64,000 bases of DNA from Bacteroidota bacterium (GTDB lineage: Bacteria; Bacteroidota; Bacteroidia; Chitinophagales; Chitinophagaceae). Numbering within the stretch: position 1 is the stretch's first letter; the number at the start of each line of letters is the position of its first letter. A program made the translations under genes and the position numbers. The notes under the pieces are model-generated. The model was not told the DNA's origin and made no database searches. It worked only from the letters and a program-made list of their open reading frames with translations. The stretch covers positions 186,001 to 250,000 of the forward strand of contig JAEWJK010000013.1 in NCBI GenBank assembly GCA_023386555.1, read 5' to 3'. Shown here piece after piece: positions 27,307 through 36,435 of the stretch.

Positions 27307-28149
27307 ATGGAGAAATTCGTTTACAACGGTAAGTTTCTAAGTAAAGGAACAGCTATAATATCATCCGAAAATCGGGGATTACGATTTGGTGATGGCTGTT
27401 TTGAAACAATGAAAGTGATCAACGGAAAGATAATACTGAGTGATCTGCATTTTGCAAGGCTTTTTTCTACTTTAGAATTACTGGGATTTGATTTGCATCA
27501 ATCATTTAATCATTCAATATTAGCTGACCAGGTTTTAGCATTATTGCATGCTAATAAACATACGGATCATGCAAGAGTGAGGATAAATGTATTTAGAAGT
27601 GATGGAGGATTGTTCGATGCAGAAAATGATCTGCCAAATTATATAATCGAAAGCTGGAAACTCAATAATACTGTTGGTGATTTTAATACAAATGGATACG
27701 TAGTTGATTTGTATAAAGATGCAAGAAAGTCCTGCGATCATTTCTCTCATATTAAAAGCAACAATTTTTTGCCTTACATAATGGCTGCAAAATGGGCAAA
27801 GGCTAATCATCTGAATGAAGCCATTCTTTTAAATTCATTTGACAGGCTTGCCGATGCCACAATAGCAAATATTTTCGTGGTGCAGGATGGAATATTAAAA
27901 ACACCGGCAATTACAGAAGGTTGTATAGCAGGTATAATGCGAAAATATCTCATCAATGCCTGTAGAAAAGAAGGCATACCCGTTGAAGAGACAACCATAC
28001 ATGTTGATGATCTGCTAAATGCCTCAGAAGTGTTTCTTACAAATGCAATCAAAGGAATTCGTTGGGTAAAACAGGTTGGCGATTTGAATTATACTCACCA
28101 GGTTTCCAAATTGTTGCATAGAAAATTGGTAAAATCTCTTTGGGGCTAA
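27307..28149 (+). CDS. Class IV aminotransferase (aminodeoxychorismate lyase-like)
   Basis: A 280-residue fold-type IV PLP enzyme. NRGLRFGDGCFETMKVING is the N-terminal signature. The PLP lysine is in HIKSNNFLPYIMAAKWA, and EVFLTNAIKGIRWV is the C-terminal cofactor-binding signature. Members are branched-chain aminotransferases, D-amino-acid transaminases or 4-amino-4-deoxychorismate lyase (PabC). The short length and FGDGCFET suggest the PabC-like group, so a role in folate synthesis is possible but unproved. The photolyase gene follows 31 bases later on the same strand. Confidence 0.82.
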   Translation: MEKFVYNGKFLSKGTAIISSENRGLRFGDGCFETMKVINGKIILSDLHFARLFSTLELLGFDLHQSFNHSILADQVLALLHANKHTDHARVRINVFRSDGGLFDAENDLPNYIIESWKLNNTVGDFNTNGYVVDLYKDARKSCDHFSHIKSNNFLPYIMAAKWAKANHLNEAILLNSFDRLADATIANIFVVQDGILKTPAITEGCIAGIMRKYLINACRKEGIPVEETTIHVDDLLNASEVFLTNAIKGIRWVKQVGDLNYTHQVSKLLHRKLVKSLWG

Positions 28150-28180
28150 ACAATAGAAGGATTTTTGATGTTGTACTATC

Positions 28181-29491
28181 ATGAAGCCTGTTGTAAATAT
28201 CATGTGGTTTAGAAGAGATCTTCGTTTGAATGATAATGCAGCTTTATATCATTCATTAAGGAGTGAATATCCGGTTGTTCCCATCTTTATTTTTGATAGA
28301 AACATACTTGATGATCTTGAAGACAAGAAAGACAGACGAGTCGCTTTTATTTACGATGCTTTGTTGCAAATGCAGGAATGGCTGATTTCACTTGGTTCAT
28401 CTCTAGAAATTTATTACGGGTTTCCAAAAGAAACTTTTGAACTTCTTTTATCAAAATATGAAGTGAAAGAAGTTTTTACTAATCATGATTATGAGCAATA
28501 TGCTATTGATAGGGATGGAGCAATAAAAGAATTATTACATCATCATAGTATCCGTTTCATTACCTATAAAGACCAGGTGATATTTGAGAAAGATGAAATA
28601 ATAAAGGATGATGGAAAACCTTACACTGTGTTTACACCGTACAGTAAAAAATGGAAAGCAAAATTAAATAACTTTTTTTCATCATCCTATTCCACAGAAA
28701 AATACTTCACTAATTTTTATAAGCAATCAGCCAGAGAAATACCTTCATTGCATTCAATGGGATTTGAAGATGGACAATGGTCTTTTCCCTCCGAAAAAGT
28801 AAAGAGGGATCTAATTAAATCATACGACAAACTCCGAGATATTCCATCTGCTGAAGGGACAAGTAGAATAAGTGTTCATTTAAGGTTTGGAACGATAAGC
28901 ATACGAGAGTTAGTTAAAGAAGTGAAGCCATTAAATGAAACCTATCTAAATGAACTGATCTGGAGAGACTTTTATCATATGATATTATGGCAAATGCCTC
29001 ATGTAAGAAAAGGTTTTGCGTGTAAACCTGAGTATGATAGAATAGAATGGCGAAATAACGAATCAGAATTTGATGCATGGTGTAAGGGTAAAACAGGTTA
29101 TCCAATCGTTGATGCCGGAATGAGAGAGTTAAATGCTACAGGTTTTATGCATAACAGGGTAAGAATGATCACCGCATCTTTTCTATGTAAACATTTATTG
29201 ATTGACTGGAGATGGGGCGAAAGTTATTTTGCAGAAAAACTTTTAGATTATGATTTTGCAGCAAATAATGGTGGATGGCAATGGACTGCAGGAAGTGGAT
29301 GTGATGCAGCTCCATATTTCAGAATATTTAGTCCAAAAGCACAAACTGAAAAGTTCGATAAAGACCTTAAGTATATCCGTAAATGGGTTCCGGAATTAGA
29401 TTCATTTGAGTATCCGATGCCGATAGTAGATCATGATTTTGCACGAAAGCGTTGCCTTGAGGTGTATGGTAAGGCTTTAAAAGATAAATAG
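28181..29491 (+). CDS. Deoxyribodipyrimidine photolyase (class I, cryptochrome/photolyase family)
   Basis: The 436-residue flavoprotein repairs UV-induced pyrimidine dimers with blue light. The N-terminal alpha/beta domain begins VNIMWFRRDLRLNDNAAL (antenna binding). The FAD-binding helical domain includes TSRISVHLRFGTIS, ELIWRDFYH, GYPIVDAGMREL and the photolyase-typical WQWTAGSGCDAAPYFRIFSP. Length matches class I CPD photolyases. Its stop is followed 5 bases later by the convergent mqnD stop. Confidence 0.93.
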   Translation: MKPVVNIMWFRRDLRLNDNAALYHSLRSEYPVVPIFIFDRNILDDLEDKKDRRVAFIYDALLQMQEWLISLGSSLEIYYGFPKETFELLLSKYEVKEVFTNHDYEQYAIDRDGAIKELLHHHSIRFITYKDQVIFEKDEIIKDDGKPYTVFTPYSKKWKAKLNNFFSSSYSTEKYFTNFYKQSAREIPSLHSMGFEDGQWSFPSEKVKRDLIKSYDKLRDIPSAEGTSRISVHLRFGTISIRELVKEVKPLNETYLNELIWRDFYHMILWQMPHVRKGFACKPEYDRIEWRNNESEFDAWCKGKTGYPIVDAGMRELNATGFMHNRVRMITASFLCKHLLIDWRWGESYFAEKLLDYDFAANNGGWQWTAGSGCDAAPYFRIFSPKAQTEKFDKDLKYIRKWVPELDSFEYPMPIVDHDFARKRCLEVYGKALKDK

Positions 29492-29496
29492 TTTTT

Positions 29497-30312
29497 TTAA
29501 GAGATAAAAATATCTGGCTGTTTTACAGGTGAAGCGATCTTGAGTAATGTTTCTACTGCTGAACGGCCATCATCTCCAAGATCAATTGAATAATTGTTTA
29601 CGTAAAGATCAATATGTTTTCTCATTACCTCTTCACTCATCTCTTGTGAATGTTGTTTTACATATGGAGTGATGATGGGATAATTTGAAAAAGCATATTC
29701 AAGGCTTTGTTTTATAAGAGAATCAACTTTTCTTATTAATTCAATATCCAATGATCTTTTTGCAACGATTCCACCAAGAGGAATAGGCACACCGGTTTTT
29801 GTTTCCCAATATTCCCCTAAATCTATAATCTTTTTTAATCCTTTTTGCTCATAAGTAAACCTGTTCTCATGAATAATTACACCTGCATCAACTTCTTCAT
29901 TTAATACAGCATCTTCTACCTGGTGAAAGATCATGAACTGTTTATTTTTTGCTTGCGGGAAAGCCAGGTTAAATAACATGTGGGCAGTAGTGTTTTCTCC
30001 AGGAATAGCAATCCTAAGATCTGGAACTGTTGATCTGTCAATCCCCTTTTTAGCAATCAGCAGAGGTCCAACACCTTTTCCTAAAGCTCCACCGCTATTC
30101 AATAGAACATAACTATCTAATATTTGTGAAAGAACACCATAGCTTATTTTAGAAAAATCCAGTTTTTCTTGTCTTGCCCAGTTATTAAGAGTTTGAACAT
30201 CTTCTAATACTATATCAAATTCGAGATCACCTGTATCGATCTTTTTATTGACTAACGCATCGAAAATAAAAGTATCATTCGGACAAGGACTGAATCCCAA
30301 TGTGATCTCCAT
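29497..30312 (-). CDS. mqnD: 1,4-dihydroxy-6-naphthoate synthase (futalosine menaquinone pathway)
   Basis: The 271-residue protein begins ITLGFSPCPNDTFIFDALV, the MqnD signature, and contains KISYGVLSQILDSYVLLNSGGALGKGVGPL. MqnD converts cyclic dehypoxanthine futalosine to 1,4-dihydroxy-6-naphthoate. It lies 2 bases downstream of mqnB, so the two are one transcript. This shows that the organism uses the futalosine route to menaquinone. Confidence 0.93.
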   Translation of the reverse strand: MEITLGFSPCPNDTFIFDALVNKKIDTGDLEFDIVLEDVQTLNNWARQEKLDFSKISYGVLSQILDSYVLLNSGGALGKGVGPLLIAKKGIDRSTVPDLRIAIPGENTTAHMLFNLAFPQAKNKQFMIFHQVEDAVLNEEVDAGVIIHENRFTYEQKGLKKIIDLGEYWETKTGVPIPLGGIVAKRSLDIELIRKVDSLIKQSLEYAFSNYPIITPYVKQHSQEMSEEVMRKHIDLYVNNYSIDLGDDGRSAVETLLKIASPVKQPDIFIS

Positions 30313-30314
30313 AC

Positions 30315-30983
30315 TCAGGCCAGCTTATATAGTTTATCTAAATACTTTAATAAAATTAAGTTGATGTTATCTATGGCCGTTTTCATTTCCCATTTCAACT
30401 TATCTCTTTCTCCAATATAATTCGACACTGCCCTCATTTGTATAAAAGGTACATTTAATTGCCTGCAAACATAATGGAGTGCTGCACCTTCCATGCTTTC
30501 CATAACCGCTTCATACTTTTTTAAAAGCAGCTGTTTTCTTTCTTCAGATGTGGTTATTTCATTGATCGTTATCGCCGCAACTTCATCCAATTTCAACAAG
30601 TTGTAATCCTTCAACCATTGGTTTGGTAATTTTCTTTTTTCGTAGGGATGGTAGTTTGATTTTTCCAGTTTAAGATCAAATATATCTTTCCATTTCCCAT
30701 CTTCCTGCACACCAAGATCACCTACAGATTCTTCTTTTATACAAACTACTTTTCCAAGGCCGATATTTTCATCAAACGTTCCTGCAATGCCAATTTGAAT
30801 GACAAGGTCAGGTTTTTCTTCAATAATAATTTTTGTTAGCGATACTGCTGAAGCCAACATGCCAACACCACTTTGATGAAAACTCACTTTCATTCTTTTA
30901 CTGACACTGGTATAGAGCGTATTTATCTGTAAATATGCCGGCATCCATTCATCTACAGTTGCTGCTGTAACAATTATTCGCAT
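30315..30983 (-). CDS. mqnB: Futalosine hydrolase
   Basis: A 222-residue nucleoside-phosphorylase-fold protein. VIQIGIAGTF and the MESMEGAALHYVC motif are typical of MTA/SAH nucleosidase relatives. Its position directly upstream of mqnD points to futalosine hydrolase, which releases hypoxanthine from futalosine. Without the neighbour it could be read as an MTA nucleosidase. It is transcribed divergently from the PTPS gene. Confidence 0.88.
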   Translation of the reverse strand: MRIIVTAATVDEWMPAYLQINTLYTSVSKRMKVSFHQSGVGMLASAVSLTKIIIEEKPDLVIQIGIAGTFDENIGLGKVVCIKEESVGDLGVQEDGKWKDIFDLKLEKSNYHPYEKRKLPNQWLKDYNLLKLDEVAAITINEITTSEERKQLLLKKYEAVMESMEGAALHYVCRQLNVPFIQMRAVSNYIGERDKLKWEMKTAIDNINLILLKYLDKLYKLA

Positions 30984-31045
30984 GTAAACAAAGGTCGTTG
31001 CTTGGATTGATTTGGCAATAGGAAAGGCTATTCTTTTGTTACCCT

Positions 31046-31053
31046 TACCTTTG
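31046..31053 (+). promoter_or_regulatory. -7 promoter box for the pterin cluster
   Basis: TACCTTTG matches TAnnTTTG exactly, 21 bases before the ATG at 31074. A -33 box at the normal spacing is not evident. Confidence 0.5.
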
Positions 31054-31073
31054 CTAAAATTTTATAATAAGGG

Positions 31074-31481
31074 ATGGTGTATCTTACAAGGCTGGAGCAT
31101 TTTAATGCTGCACATAAACTATATAATCCGGCTTGGAGCAGGGAGAAGAATGATGAGGTTTTTGGCATGTGTGCTAATGATAACTGGCATGGGCATAATT
31201 TCGACCTTTATGTAACTGTAAAAGGAGAACCGGATGTTGATACAGGTTTTTTAATGGATGTAAAAAATCTGAGCAAGCTGATTAAAACTTATGTGATAGA
31301 AAAAGTTGATCATAAGAATCTGAACATGGATGTTGATTTTCTGAAAGGAAAAATGTGCAGCACAGAAAACCTTGCTATTGGGATCTGGAATGAACTAAAA
31401 CCCCACTTGCCGGAAAAGGTCCAGTTGCATTGTGTGAAGTTGTATGAAACACCAAGAATTTACGTTGAATATTTTGGATAA
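31074..31481 (+). CDS. 6-pyruvoyl-tetrahydropterin synthase / QueD family protein, paralogue 1
   Basis: A 135-residue PTPS-fold enzyme. Zinc ligands are in HFNAAH and WHGHNF, the catalytic Cys in FGMCAN, the second His in DHKNLN, and the pterin-anchoring Glu in YETPR. The family makes 6-carboxy-tetrahydropterin for queuosine or 6-pyruvoyl-tetrahydropterin for biopterin. It ends where the second paralogue begins (TAATG overlap) and folE follows, so substrate (dihydroneopterin triphosphate) supply is next door. Which paralogue does which reaction cannot be told here. Confidence 0.9.
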   Translation: MVYLTRLEHFNAAHKLYNPAWSREKNDEVFGMCANDNWHGHNFDLYVTVKGEPDVDTGFLMDVKNLSKLIKTYVIEKVDHKNLNMDVDFLKGKMCSTENLAIGIWNELKPHLPEKVQLHCVKLYETPRIYVEYFG

Positions 31482-31897
31482 TGAATAGGAGGGTAGCTGT
31501 TTATAGAAAAGAACATTTTAATGCAGCTCATAGGTTGCATGTGAACGATTGGGATGATGCTACCAATACAAAAGTGTTTGGTAAATGCAATCTGCCAAAC
31601 TATCATGGCCATAATTATGAACTGGAAGTGAAAGTTACCGGCGAACCTGATGAAAGAACAGGCTATGTAGTAGATATGAAAGTGCTCTCTGATATCATTA
31701 AAGAGGAAGTGCTTACCAGATTCGATCATAAGAACCTGAATCTCGATACAAAAGAGTTTAAAGAACTGAACCCTACGGCTGAAAATATTGTTATGGTGAT
31801 ATATCAGCTATTACGGCCAAGAATTGAAGCTAAATTTGATTTGCAGGTTAGATTATATGAAACGCCGAGGAATTTTGTTGAGTATCCGGCTGATTAA
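31481..31897 (+). CDS. 6-pyruvoyl-tetrahydropterin synthase / QueD family protein, paralogue 2
   Basis: A 138-residue protein similar to its upstream neighbour, with HFNAAH, catalytic Cys in FGKCNL, YHGHNY, DHKNLN and YETPR. It also has PTAENI, close to the PTSEN motif of the family; paralogue 1 has CSTEN at this place. The two differ enough (about half identical by eye) to suggest separate jobs, not a recent copy. The first base of its ATG is the last base of the upstream stop. Confidence 0.9.
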   Translation: MNRRVAVYRKEHFNAAHRLHVNDWDDATNTKVFGKCNLPNYHGHNYELEVKVTGEPDERTGYVVDMKVLSDIIKEEVLTRFDHKNLNLDTKEFKELNPTAENIVMVIYQLLRPRIEAKFDLQVRLYETPRNFVEYPAD

Positions 31898-31950
31898 AGT
31901 ACAGGAACCTGAAGTGAGTGACACAACGAAGCTGAGATTGTTGTTGAAGC
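31896..31950 (+). repeat. Dispersed intergenic repeat, copy 7
   Basis: AAAGTACAGGAACCTGAA followed by GTGAGTGACACAACGAAGC. It begins at the stop codon of PTPS paralogue 2. It has the same left part as copy 6 but the GTGACAC form of the core. Confidence 0.7.
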
Positions 31951-31967
31951 CCACTAAATAAAATATT

Positions 31968-32567
31968 ATGTCTTACAAAAGAGTTGACGAATATAATGAT
32001 GATGCATTGGATGGAATGATCAATGCTAATCGGCAAATACTTTCATTGATAGGTGAGGATGTAGAAAGAGAAGGTTTGCAAAAAACACCTGAAAGAGTTG
32101 CCAAAGCTATGCAATACATGACGCATGGTTACAAAATGGATGCAAAACAGATATTAGACTCAGCTAAATTTACTGAAGCTTTTAGCGAAATGGTTTTGGT
32201 GAAAGATATTGAGTTGTATTCTATGTGTGAGCATCACATGTTGCCATTTTTTGGTAAAGCTCATATCGCTTACATTCCTAATGGTCATATTGTAGGCCTA
32301 AGTAAACTTGCAAGAGTGGTAGATGTATTTTCAAGAAGATTGCAGGTGCAGGAAAGAATGACCACTCAGATCTTGCAGGCCATAAAAGAGTCTTTGAATC
32401 CTTTAGGTGTAGCTGTAGTTATTGAAGCCAAACATCTTTGTATGATGATGAGAGGAGTGCAAAAACAAAATTCAGTTACTACTACTTCTGCATTTGATGG
32501 TGAGTTTTTAAATAATCACATTACCAGGAACGAATTCTTGAAGCTTATCTCTGCTAAATTAAGTTGA
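31968..32567 (+). CDS. folE: GTP cyclohydrolase I
   Basis: The 199-residue enzyme converts GTP to 7,8-dihydroneopterin triphosphate, the entry point for folate, biopterin and queuosine. Zinc ligands are visible in [12 protein letters not shown] and [10 protein letters not shown]. The motifs [23 protein letters not shown] and NSVTTTSAF are diagnostic. It lies just after the two PTPS-family genes and makes their substrate. Confidence 0.96.
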   Translation: MSYKRVDEYNDDALDGMINANRQILSLIGEDVEREGLQKTPERVAKAMQYMTHGYKMDAKQILDSAKFTEAFSEMVLVKDIELYSMCEHHMLPFFGKAHIAYIPNGHIVGLSKLARVVDVFSRRLQVQERMTTQILQAIKESLNPLGVAVVIEAKHLCMMMRGVQKQNSVTTTSAFDGEFLNNHITRNEFLKLISAKLS

Positions 32568-32587
32568 TCTCATTTGTCATAAATAAT

Positions 32588-32638
32588 TGGAAGAGTGTTT
32601 TTGATTCTTTACATTAGTGAATTAATCAACTAAACTCT
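32588..32638 (+). promoter_or_regulatory. Inverted repeat upstream of the signalling operon
   Basis: GAAGAGT at 32588 and ACTCTTC at 32632 are perfectly complementary, with an inner GATT/AATC pair. The second arm ends 4 bases before the ATG at 32643, so it could form a leader hairpin hiding the start. Confidence 0.3.
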
Positions 32639-32642
32639 TCTT

Positions 32643-32963
32643 ATGGCAGTAGTACCCTCAACCCTGGCACAGCAGTGCATTGATTATTATTATGAAATAA
32701 TGAACGGTGAAGATCCAGGCAATATAAAAGATGCATTAAGCTACTCGGTTACTTTTAAAACTCCTGAATTTTCCAACTGGCTTAAAAACAATGAATATTT
32801 AGAAAATACCACTACTATCAAAATTTCATTTGGAATATACACTGAAGCTGTTGCCCAGGAACTTAATATACCTGAGCTTGCAGGAAGGTTAACAGCTTTT
32901 GTTGTACCTGAAAGACAAGGCGAAACTTATGATCCTTATAACATAGGAGAACTTTTTCCATAA
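32643..32963 (+). CDS. Hypothetical protein, first gene of a signalling operon
   Basis: A 106-residue soluble acidic protein (opens MAVVPSTLAQQCIDYYYEIM). I do not recognise it. Its stop overlaps the next ATG as TAATG, and the operon continues with a membrane protein, histidine kinase and regulator. It may be a partner or modulator of that system, but this is inferred from position only. Confidence 0.65.
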   Translation: MAVVPSTLAQQCIDYYYEIMNGEDPGNIKDALSYSVTFKTPEFSNWLKNNEYLENTTTIKISFGIYTEAVAQELNIPELAGRLTAFVVPERQGETYDPYNIGELFP

Positions 32964-33640
32964 TGAGATTACCTTATTTTATAGTTTTCCAGATTATCAG
33001 CCTCGTTATGGCTTTGGTTTATTACAGGCATATCAGGCTATTTAGCTTGCAGGTAATGCTACCGTTAATGGCATTTGTTTGCACTATAGAAATTGTTGCT
33101 GCAAATATTGGTGTAAACCTTAGCGTATATAATATTTACGTTTTCATATCTCCTGTGTTTTATTATATCTTATTTTTTAACATCATCCGATTTAAACCCG
33201 TATTCAAAAAAGTATATATAGCAATAGCCATTCTTTGTATTACTTTATTTGCATACGATTACTTTTTCTTACGGCCTGGCGATTTTAATGCTTATAGTAT
33301 GATGGGTGCAATGATTACATATATCATACTTAGTTGTATTGTATTAGCTCAAATCATAACAGACGATACCCGGCATATTTCATTGCTTAAAGAACCTTAT
33401 TTCTGGTTAACAACAGGTATTATTATTTTTAGTCTTGTCTCAGTTGTAGTATTGGGTTTATATACTTTCATTGCCAGGAATGCGATACAAATATTTGGTA
33501 AAAACATGCATAGAATAATTATGCCTTTGGCCAATGTTGTTTTGTACTCTTGTTGGTCATACTCATTTTATTTATGTAAAGTTCATAGTAATAAAATTGC
33601 TAGTCTGAACTTTCCTAAAACTGCAGATAGTGTTCGTTAA
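32963..33640 (+). CDS. Multi-pass membrane protein, possible sensor
   Basis: A 225-residue integral membrane protein with about six or seven hydrophobic segments and short loops. I do not recognise a family. It lies between the small protein gene and a kinase that has no extracellular sensor domain, so it may provide the sensing part. Start overlaps the preceding stop (TAATG); the kinase starts 8 bases after its end. Confidence 0.7.
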   Translation: MRLPYFIVFQIISLVMALVYYRHIRLFSLQVMLPLMAFVCTIEIVAANIGVNLSVYNIYVFISPVFYYILFFNIIRFKPVFKKVYIAIAILCITLFAYDYFFLRPGDFNAYSMMGAMITYIILSCIVLAQIITDDTRHISLLKEPYFWLTTGIIIFSLVSVVVLGLYTFIARNAIQIFGKNMHRIIMPLANVVLYSCWSYSFYLCKVHSNKIASLNFPKTADSVR

Positions 33641-33648
33641 TCTATAAT

Positions 33649-34401
33649 ATGTTCGAAAACAAATCAGAGTTCCTTACTATTATTATTGCAGTAGTATTAA
33701 TACTTGTGATTTTAGCAGTATTTATTTTACTAATGCTGGTATATTTTAATAATAGAAAGCTTCAGAATATACGAGAGAAAGAAAAATTAAAGGAGGAGTT
33801 TGACCAGGCTTTATTGCAAACTCAACTGGAAGTACAGGAGCAAACGATGAAAGAAATAAGCCTGGAAATACACGATAACATCGGTCAAATACTTTCGTTA
33901 GTAAACTTAAATTTAAAAACAATTGTTTCGGGTGATGTTGAAAAAATAAACAATACATCGATTTTAGTCAATAAGGCTATCACAGATCTGCGAAGTCTTA
34001 GTAAAAGTCTTAATCCTGAAAGCGTTGGAAAAAAAACTTTGATTGAGTTGATGAAGGATGAACTGAATATGTTAGAACGAACCGGAAGATTCACTACTCA
34101 ACTCCAGGTTGAAGATGATATTGTTTTACCCGCTAGCCAATTGATAATATTATATAGAATGATTCAGGAAGTGCTTAATAATATTATCAAACATTCTGAA
34201 GCTACCGAAGTAAAAGCAATTATCAAAAAACGTAAACTTATTATTTCAGACAACGGTAAAGGTTTTTTGAATGATGGAAGCAATGTAGGATTAGGATTGA
34301 ATAACCTTAAGCAAAGAGGAAAAGTTATTGGTGCAAATGTTATTATCGAATCTACAGCTGGTAAAGGAACAAATGTTATTTTTAGTATAGATAATTTATA
34401 A
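33649..34401 (+). CDS. Membrane-anchored histidine kinase (HisKA_3 / NarX type)
   Basis: A 250-residue kinase with one N-terminal membrane helix (about residues 9-32), a coiled coil, then a HisKA_3 dimerisation domain with phospho-acceptor His75 in LEIHDNIGQ. The ATPase domain has the N-box EVLNNIIKHSEAT, the G1 box ISDNGKGF and the G2 box GLGLNNLKQRG. There is no periplasmic domain. It is followed 1 base later by its likely partner, the NarL-type regulator. Confidence 0.92.
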   Translation: MFENKSEFLTIIIAVVLILVILAVFILLMLVYFNNRKLQNIREKEKLKEEFDQALLQTQLEVQEQTMKEISLEIHDNIGQILSLVNLNLKTIVSGDVEKINNTSILVNKAITDLRSLSKSLNPESVGKKTLIELMKDELNMLERTGRFTTQLQVEDDIVLPASQLIILYRMIQEVLNNIIKHSEATEVKAIIKKRKLIISDNGKGFLNDGSNVGLGLNNLKQRGKVIGANVIIESTAGKGTNVIFSIDNL

Positions 34402-34402
34402 G

Positions 34403-35050
34403 ATGACTACGATTGCTTTAGTTGATGACCATGTATTATTGCGACAAGGACTTGCTAACCTCATAAAAACATTTGATGGATACAAGGTTTTATTTGAAGC
34501 TGATAATGGGATTGATTTGATAGAAAAATTAAATGATTACAAGCCTTCAGCAATTCTGCTTGATATTAATATGCCACAAATGGATGGATTTAAAACTGCG
34601 GCATGGTTAAAATCAAATCATCCTTCTATCAAAATATTAGCTTTAAGTATGTCTGATGAGGAGGAAACTATTATTAAAATGTTACAGGCAGGTGCTCATG
34701 GGTATATTTTAAAAAATACTACTCCTGAAGAATTAAAAAGTGGCATTGATGCAGTTATAGAAAAAGGATATTATCTGAATGAAGAACTTGGAGCTAATGT
34801 TATTAACTCAATTACAAAAACTATAGCCAAGCCCGAAGCCAGGTTTAACATTGAATTGCTAACTACAAAAGAGGTTCAATTTATTAAACTAAGTTGTACG
34901 GAATTGACCTATACAGAAATTGCTGATAAGATGTCAATTAGTCCTAAAACAATCGAATTTTATAAAATGAATCTGGAAAAAAAGATTGGCATACGTAACC
35001 GGGTCTCATTGGTATTATTTGCCCTTAAAAATGGTATTGTAAAACTCTAA
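34403..35050 (+). CDS. NarL/LuxR-type response regulator, partner of the adjacent kinase
   Basis: A 215-residue regulator with receiver residues DDH (8-10), phospho-acceptor Asp54 (ILLDINMP), and a C-terminal LuxR HTH (LTTKEVQFIKLSCTELTYTEIADKMSIS region and PKTIEFYKMNLEKK). It is read right after the kinase. Its targets are unknown; the next gene in the operon is a membrane protein. Confidence 0.92.
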   Translation: MTTIALVDDHVLLRQGLANLIKTFDGYKVLFEADNGIDLIEKLNDYKPSAILLDINMPQMDGFKTAAWLKSNHPSIKILALSMSDEEETIIKMLQAGAHGYILKNTTPEELKSGIDAVIEKGYYLNEELGANVINSITKTIAKPEARFNIELLTTKEVQFIKLSCTELTYTEIADKMSISPKTIEFYKMNLEKKIGIRNRVSLVLFALKNGIVKL

Positions 35051-35064
35051 TTTTAGCCGGTGGG

Positions 35065-36306
35065 ATGGTTTATTTTATTATTTATCTTATTGTATTTTCC
35101 TGGCTTATTACAAGGCTCAGGTTTTTCATAAATACAGGGCTGCCAAAGAATACTATCATATTCTTATTCTTTATTAAAATAGCAGCTGCCGTAATCTATT
35201 TTCAATTTCATTCACTTCCCGCATATAAAGATAGAAGCGACACCTGGAAATTTTATAACAATAGCCTTACAGAGACAAAACTATTAAAGGCAGATCCGGT
35301 TAAGTTTATTACCAACTTTTTTCAATCTAATTATAATGATAATGGAGGATTATTCTCTGCTCAGAATTCATATTGGAACGATGTAAAAGACGCATCAATC
35401 ATTAAGTTGATGGCGGTATTTAATTTATTTACCGGTGGTAATTATTACACCAACATTATTTTTTTCAACTTTCTTTTTTTTATAGGAATGATTGCCTTTT
35501 ACAGGTTGCTGAAAAGCATTTATCCTGATAAATATTATAGCCTCATCATTACCATTTTTCTCATACCTTCTTTTCTATTCTGGTGTAGTGGAATTCATAA
35601 AGATGGTTTGCTATTCTCAGCAATTGGTTTGATGTTTTTTTGCTTTCATCGTTTGTTGAGTAAAGTGCGATGTATACAAAGTATTGTGATAATAATCGCT
35701 TGCCTTTTAGTCATCTTTTTTCTGCGAAACTATTTTGTGATGGTGCTTTTGCCTGCAATGCTTGTTGGAACAGTCATTAGTTTGGTGCCAAAACAGAAGA
35801 CATTCATTCTACTTGTTTCAGTTGTTGCTGGTATGGCTTTAATCTTTTCCTTGAAACACATTCATCCCTCATTAGATATTCCACAATATATTGCCGAAAA
35901 GCAACATCAATTCAAAGCTTTGGAGGGTAATTCAGATATCGATACCGATTTGCTTAAGCCGAATTTTAAAAGTTTTATTTACGCATTACCTGCTGCCATT
36001 GATCTGGGTTTTTTCAGACCACATCCAGATGAGAAAGGAATGATGTCAGTCTTTGCTTCAGTGGAGATAATTTTGTTTTGGTTGATTTTTATTCTCTGTT
36101 TCATCTATCGCAAAAAATATTTTTCTTATCCACCGGTGATCATCACGATATGGATATTTGCATTTTTGACATTGTTGATTATTGGTTATACCGTTCATTT
36201 TTCAGGAGCAGTGGTAAGATATAGGAGTTTGGTTATGCCATTAATTTTGGCTCCAATGGTAGGAGTAATCAGCACTCGCTCAAATATTATAAAAAAATAT
36301 ATGTGA
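35065..36306 (+). CDS. Multi-pass membrane protein, possibly polysaccharide-related
   Basis: A 413-residue protein with about ten hydrophobic segments. SFLFWCSGIHKDGLLF near residue 170 resembles a motif I associate with EpsG/Wzy-like and GT-C-type membrane proteins, but this is a weak link. It lies 14 bases after the response-regulator gene and before a strong terminator, so it probably belongs to the same transcript. I would not name a reaction. Confidence 0.6.
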   Translation: MVYFIIYLIVFSWLITRLRFFINTGLPKNTIIFLFFIKIAAAVIYFQFHSLPAYKDRSDTWKFYNNSLTETKLLKADPVKFITNFFQSNYNDNGGLFSAQNSYWNDVKDASIIKLMAVFNLFTGGNYYTNIIFFNFLFFIGMIAFYRLLKSIYPDKYYSLIITIFLIPSFLFWCSGIHKDGLLFSAIGLMFFCFHRLLSKVRCIQSIVIIIACLLVIFFLRNYFVMVLLPAMLVGTVISLVPKQKTFILLVSVVAGMALIFSLKHIHPSLDIPQYIAEKQHQFKALEGNSDIDTDLLKPNFKSFIYALPAAIDLGFFRPHPDEKGMMSVFASVEIILFWLIFILCFIYRKKYFSYPPVIITIWIFAFLTLLIIGYTVHFSGAVVRYRSLVMPLILAPMVGVISTRSNIIKKYM

Positions 36307-36319
36307 GATTATTTTTCCC

Positions 36320-36367
36320 AAAACCTCATTTTTTGAATTCAAAATTCATAAAAATGTTGGTTTTTTT
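36320..36367 (+). terminator. Terminator of the signalling operon
   Basis: An extended stem pairs AAAACC with GGTTTT, CATTTTT with AAAAATG and GAATT with AATTC, with small bulges, ending in seven Ts. It follows the last gene of the operon by 14 bases. Confidence 0.75.
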
Positions 36368-36435
36368 AGATCACGAGGTAATAAAATCTAATTTTTATTA
36401 AAAAAATTATTTCTTTGTGACAGAAATTAAAAATT

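Noticed and set aside
31012..31215. A 67-codon plus-strand frame overlapping PTPS paralogue 1
   Set aside because: Out of frame with a gene that has all family motifs, and it starts upstream of the likely promoter box.
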